A stretch of 9,573 nt of DNA from assembly GCA_022842745.1 (NCBI GenBank), contig JALHPA010000059.1, positions 1-9,573 of the forward strand, given 5' to 3'. Both the position numbers and the translations under genes were made by a program. This document shows, piece after piece, positions 7,348 to 9,573 of the stretch. The notes below the pieces were generated by a model. The model worked only from the letters and a program-made list of their open reading frames with translations, was not told the DNA's origin and did not search any database. The first letter of the stretch is position 1. Each line of letters opens with the position of its first letter. Source of the DNA: Pirellulales bacterium. GTDB taxonomy: Bacteria; Planctomycetota; Planctomycetia; Pirellulales; JALHPA01.

Positions 7348-7458
7348 CAACTGGCAGCCGCCCCCGCGCCGACTTAAGATGACCTCAGCGTCGAACTTGG
7401 CGTATGAGCCAGAAAGTCGGCTCCATCTGGCATCCACACCCGCACTGGAAACGCTCCT

Positions 7459-8424
7459 ATGTTCCGTCGGCAACCGCTCGCTCTCCCCTTGGCGACGATC
7501 TTTTTCCTCTCCACCGCCGCCGCGACTGAATTCAAGGTCGAACGCCACTCCGGAGGAGTCACCGTTACCGTCGATGGCCAACCCTTCACCGAATACCTCG
7601 TCAAATCGGGGTCCAAGCCCATCCTCTGGCCCCTCCTCGGTCCCGGCGGCGCTCCCTTGACCCGCGCTTATCCAATGCAAAAGGTCGCAGGCGAAGCCGA
7701 CGACCACGTCCACCATCGCTCGCTCTGGTTCACCCACGGCAAAGTCAACGGCGTCGATTTCTGGATGGAAGGGGACAAGGCGGGCACGATCGAGCACCGC
7801 GAATTCGTCGCGGTAAAGGGTGGAACAACCGCGAGCATCGTCACTCGCAACGATTGGCTCAGTCCCGACGGCAAGCGCGTTCTGGCCGACGAGCGTCGCC
7901 TCGAATTCGGTCTCGATGGCGAACTACGCTGGATCGATTTCGCCATCGACCTGCAAGCCACCGACGGCCCCGTCACCTTCGGAGACACGAAGGAAGGCAG
8001 CTTCGGCCTCCGCGTCGCCGAGTCGATGAAAGTCGACGCCCGCAAATCCAAACTCGGCGGCGGGCACATTCTCAATAGCGAAGGTCACAAGGACGACAAG
8101 GCTTGGGGCCAACGCGCCGCCTGGGTCGACTACTCTGGGCCGGTCGTCAAACCGGGCGACGATCGGCCCGAAACCTTTGGCATCGCGGTTCTCAACCATC
8201 CCAAGAGTTTCCGCTTCCCCACCCATTGGCACGTTCGCACCTACGGCCTGTTCGCCGCCAACCCCTTCGGTTGGCACGATTTCACCGGCCAACCCCAAGG
8301 CGCAGGCGACCACACCATCCCCGTCGGCGAATCGATCACCCTTCGCTACCGAGTCCTGCTCCACAAAGGGGACGCCACAGCCGCCAAGATTTCCGACCGC
8401 TTCGCGAAATATGCTCAAGAGTAG
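7459..8424 (+). CDS. Secreted PmoA/DUF6807 family protein
   Basis: A 321-residue protein of the family labelled 'methane oxygenase PmoA' (DUF6807). That label is misleading: there is no sign of a particulate methane monooxygenase subunit, which would be a multi-span membrane protein. The true role is unknown; such proteins are plentiful in Planctomycetes. Residues 1-22 look like a signal peptide (Arg3-Arg4, hydrophobic core, Ala20-Ala21-Ala22 before Thr23), so the protein is probably exported. The histidine-rich motif DDHVHHRSLWFTHG (81-94), followed by NGVDFW (97-102), is the family hallmark and may bind metal or ligand. Other conserved-looking parts are GSFGLRVAE (180-188), WVDYSG (222-227) and HPKSFRFPTHWHVR (247-260). 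Only a weak GGAA lies upstream of the ATG. It appears monocistronic, with 209 bp before and 220 bp after. Confidence 0.88.
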   Translation: MFRRQPLALPLATIFFLSTAAATEFKVERHSGGVTVTVDGQPFTEYLVKSGSKPILWPLLGPGGAPLTRAYPMQKVAGEADDHVHHRSLWFTHGKVNGVDFWMEGDKAGTIEHREFVAVKGGTTASIVTRNDWLSPDGKRVLADERRLEFGLDGELRWIDFAIDLQATDGPVTFGDTKEGSFGLRVAESMKVDARKSKLGGGHILNSEGHKDDKAWGQRAAWVDYSGPVVKPGDDRPETFGIAVLNHPKSFRFPTHWHVRTYGLFAANPFGWHDFTGQPQGAGDHTIPVGESITLRYRVLLHKGDATAAKISDRFAKYAQE

Positions 8425-8438
8425 CTGCGAGATCCGAC

Positions 8439-8455
8439 GCAAGGCTGCCTTTTGC
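8439..8455 (+). terminator. Possible short terminator after the DUF6807 gene
   Basis: GCAAGG (8439-8444) can pair with CCTTTTGC (8448-8455), with one bulged T and a 3-base loop, followed by TTTGTT. It starts 14 bases after the stop codon. The stem is short, so this is tentative. Confidence 0.3.
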
Positions 8456-8544
8456 TTTGTTGGGGAATCACACAACGCAGCCCCGCGGGTCGTCGTAGAT
8501 TTATCAAAATCCCCCTCTTTCCCAGCAAACCTAAGCCTCACAAT

Positions 8545-8570
8545 TTGCCGATAGCTTATCCTGTCGGCAA
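8545..8570. promoter_or_regulatory. Inverted repeat with sigma28-like -10 core, upstream of small gene
   Basis: TTGCCGA (8545-8551) and TCGGCAA (8564-8570) are perfect 7-bp arms around 12 bases that contain GATA and TATC. The left arm forms GCCGATAG (8547-8554), close to the flagellar sigma28 -10 GCCGATAA. The upstream TAAG (8532-8535) is about four bases too close for a standard sigma28 -35. It could be an operator or a promoter element for the gene at 8645. Confidence 0.3.
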
Positions 8571-8624
8571 GTTCACCCTAAGCCAGGCCCGCGTAACGGC
8601 CCTTTCATTCGCCGTACGCTTATT

Positions 8625-8643
8625 CCCAGGAGGGGATCTCCCT
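8625..8643 (+). promoter_or_regulatory. Ribosome binding site able to fold into GGA-containing hairpins
   Basis: AGGAGG (8628-8633) lies 11 bases before ATG 8645. It can be hidden by alternative short hairpins: GGAG (8629-8632) with CTCC (8638-8641) and GGGAT in the loop, AGGGG (8631-8635) with TCCCT (8639-8643), or CCC (8625-8627) with GGG (8632-8634) and AGGA in the loop. GGA in a loop over a ribosome site is the usual form of a CsrA target. Confidence 0.4.
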
Positions 8644-8644
8644 A

Positions 8645-8938
8645 ATGTCGAGCAGCGCCTCGCGTTTTGAAAATCTGGAAACACTACGAACCTATATCCA
8701 ACAAACCCTCTGCCAACACGATCAACTGGAAGTCGATGCCTTCCCCTTTACCGAACGCCTGCTCGTGCGCGGCGGACGGCCGTGCGGCGTCTTGTTCTGT
8801 CTGCACGGCCCGCGGGCGGTCAAATTTACCGCGATTTGGGAAGTGGAACACAACACCGTGCTCTTTTACGGTTCGTCGGGCGAGCGGTTTAGCAAGATCC
8901 AACTAGCGCACGCCCCGCGGCTAGCCGCGCCGTCCTGA
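8645..8938 (+). CDS. Small conserved-looking protein of unknown function upstream of csrA
   Basis: 97 residues, no function recognised. I believe similar small proteins occur in other planctomycetes, but that is from memory and unchecked. There is no signal peptide or membrane segment, so it is probably cytoplasmic. The N-terminal 30 residues look helical (SRFENLETLRTYIQQTLCQ). The middle is rich in likely beta strands with a striking block CGVLFCLHGPRAVKFTAIWE (47-66), then NTVLFYGSSGERF (70-82). Cys47, Cys52 and His54 are present, but the pattern is not a clear metal site. Supporting the gene: a strong AGGAGG upstream, coding-like composition and a stop before the csrA leader. csrA starts 210 bp downstream on the same strand with its own promoter. 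The structured ribosome site suggests translational control, possibly by CsrA. Confidence 0.75.
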   Translation: MSSSASRFENLETLRTYIQQTLCQHDQLEVDAFPFTERLLVRGGRPCGVLFCLHGPRAVKFTAIWEVEHNTVLFYGSSGERFSKIQLAHAPRLAAPS

Positions 8939-9078
8939 AACGTCGGCCCGGACGGTGGCCCGGTAAAGGAGCGATTTCGATTTGCTTCACCTTGCCAGAC
9001 ACGCGTCGGCAGCAAGAATGGCGGGTGTCCAGGCTGGAAAAAAACGAGCGGACAATCAATTTTCCGATTCAAGACCAC

Positions 9079-9107
9079 TTTACATACGTACAGCATTTTT
9101 GTACACT
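9079..9107 (+). promoter_or_regulatory. Sigma70-type promoter of csrA
   Basis: TTTACA (9079-9084) and TACACT (9102-9107) are separated by exactly 17 bp, matching five and four consensus bases, in a locally AT-rich stretch. Initiation would be near 9114, giving a leader of about 35 nucleotides before the csrA start at 9149. Confidence 0.65.
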
Positions 9108-9119
9108 CCCACGTACACT
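9087..9119. repeat. Three GTACA-type direct repeats across the csrA promoter
   Basis: CGTACA (9087-9092), TGTACACT (9100-9107) and CGTACACT (9112-9119) begin 13 and 12 bp apart, just over one helical turn. They cover the spacer, the -10 box and the likely transcription start. They may be a regulator's binding sites, though part of the similarity comes from the -10 box itself. Confidence 0.35.
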
Positions 9120-9134
9120 AACGCGAACGATTCA

Positions 9135-9140
9135 AGGAGG
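9135..9140 (+). promoter_or_regulatory. csrA ribosome binding site with two overlapping GGA motifs
   Basis: AGGAGG ends eight bases before the ATG at 9149 and is followed by A, giving two consecutive GGA triplets (9136-9138 and 9139-9141). In well-studied bacteria CsrA represses its own mRNA by binding GGA at this place; autoregulation here is an inference. Confidence 0.6.
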
Positions 9141-9148
9141 ATTACTTC

Positions 9149-9343
9149 ATGCTGGTGCTATCGCGCAAGGAAAGCCAACGGATTCGTTTAGGGGATTCGA
9201 TTGTCGTGACCGTGGTGCGAGTCGCGGGGGACAAGGTGCGGCTGGGGATCGAAGCTCCGGCTGATATGGTCGTCCTTCGGGACGAGCTTGAGCCCCATAG
9301 CCGGCATGGCGCCGGCAGCCTGGCCGCAGCCACGGTTCAATAG
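9149..9343 (+). CDS. csrA: CsrA, carbon storage / translational regulator
   Basis: RNA-binding homodimer that controls translation and stability of mRNAs by binding GGA motifs, often in hairpin loops near ribosome sites. The 64-residue product begins MLVLSRKESQRIRLGD, the classic CsrA start, and continues with VTVVRVAGDKVRLGIEAP. RNA-contacting residues known from E. coli are conserved: Leu4 and Arg6 in the first strand and Arg44 in VVLRDELE. The C-terminal tail after residue 48 is variable, as usual. It has a strong ribosome site and its own promoter, and stands alone. No flagellar genes or fliW are visible here, although csrA is often near them in other bacteria. Confidence 0.96.
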   Translation: MLVLSRKESQRIRLGDSIVVTVVRVAGDKVRLGIEAPADMVVLRDELEPHSRHGAGSLAAATVQ

Positions 9344-9524
9344 CCGGCTGGATGGGTAACCTGAGTGGCTGGCTCAAGGTACTCCATCATGTCCTGGCTT
9401 GATCCCTGGACCGCGAAGCCGTCTCGGTCGTGGCAGCCTGTCTGCAGCAGGCCCCGCTGTAAGCGGCTTTCGGTTGGACTACATCCCGGTGGGCGCCGGG
9501 TGCGGGCAGGGATCGCAAAGAAAT

Positions 9525-9556
9525 GCCGCCGGGGCGATTGGGGACCGCCCGGCGGC
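9525..9556 (-). terminator. GC-rich hairpin, probable terminator for a minus-strand gene to the right
   Basis: GCCGCCGGGGCG (9525-9536) pairs with CGCCCGGCGGC (9546-9556) over 11 bp with one bulged G and a 9-base loop. On the minus strand it is followed by ATTTCTTTG, a fair T-rich tail; on the plus strand the following bases are not T-rich. It therefore fits a transcript arriving from beyond the right edge, though it may also end csrA transcription. Confidence 0.4.
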
Positions 9557-9573
9557 GCGAAAAGCAGAACTCG

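Noticed and set aside
7459..8424. Methane monooxygenase subunit PmoA, from the family label
   Set aside because: The protein has a signal peptide and a soluble His-rich domain, not a multi-span membrane subunit, and no pmoB or pmoC genes are nearby.
9401..9475. tRNA-like hairpins (GCCTG/CAGGC and CCGCT/AGCGG)
   Set aside because: No cloverleaf can be built: no T-loop motif and no matching acceptor stem in either orientation.
9344..9573. CsrB/RsmZ-type CsrA-sequestering RNA downstream of csrA
   Set aside because: About five GGA triplets occur in 230 bases, roughly what a GC-rich sequence gives by chance, and most are not in hairpin loops.
9389..9573. Open frame from ATG at 9389 running off the right edge
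   Set aside because: No good ribosome site, Arg/Cys/Gly-rich low-complexity translation, and it runs through the probable terminator hairpin at 9525-9556.

Overview
The window looks like part of a chromosome from a high-GC planctomycete (Planctomycetota, probably a Pirellulales-like lineage). This is inferred from protein style only: an M48 protease with an N-terminal zinc ribbon, a secreted PmoA/DUF6807 protein, a D-TA family PLP enzyme, a COG1078 HD hydrolase, and a small 97-residue protein upstream of csrA. I see no tRNA, rRNA, CRISPR array, insertion sequence or phage gene.

Layout. Left block (1-2928, all minus strand, visibly lower GC): the start of a membrane-anchored M48-type zinc protease at 2928 reads down to 1327. 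It is followed by a Fic (AMP-transferase fold) protein with an N-terminal DUF4172 region and a C-terminal winged helix. The Fic gene runs off the left edge after about 369 codons. A strong sigma70-type promoter sits just ahead of it, covered by six near-identical half-sites arranged as two copies of a three-site module spaced exactly 53 bp apart. Central block (3028-7249, about 65% GC): glycerol kinase (glpK, plus), a convergent HD-domain phosphohydrolase (minus), and divergently from that a PLP-dependent D-threonine-aldolase/D-serine-dehydratase-like enzyme (plus). Right block (7459-9343, plus): a secreted PmoA/DUF6807 protein, a 97-residue conserved-looking small protein with a Shine-Dalgarno that can fold into a hairpin, and csrA with a clear promoter and strong ribosome site. 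The last 230 bases hold no convincing gene but contain a GC-rich hairpin that looks like a terminator for a minus-strand gene to the right.

The genes do not form one obvious pathway; most are single transcription units with their own 100-220 bp leader regions. The clearest candidate for something new is regulatory: the double-module operator over the fic promoter, paired with a Fic protein carrying its own winged-helix domain, suggests an autoregulated Fic switch. A second, weaker candidate is a possible CsrA-controlled small protein gene next to csrA. I do not see a convincing novel multi-gene system.
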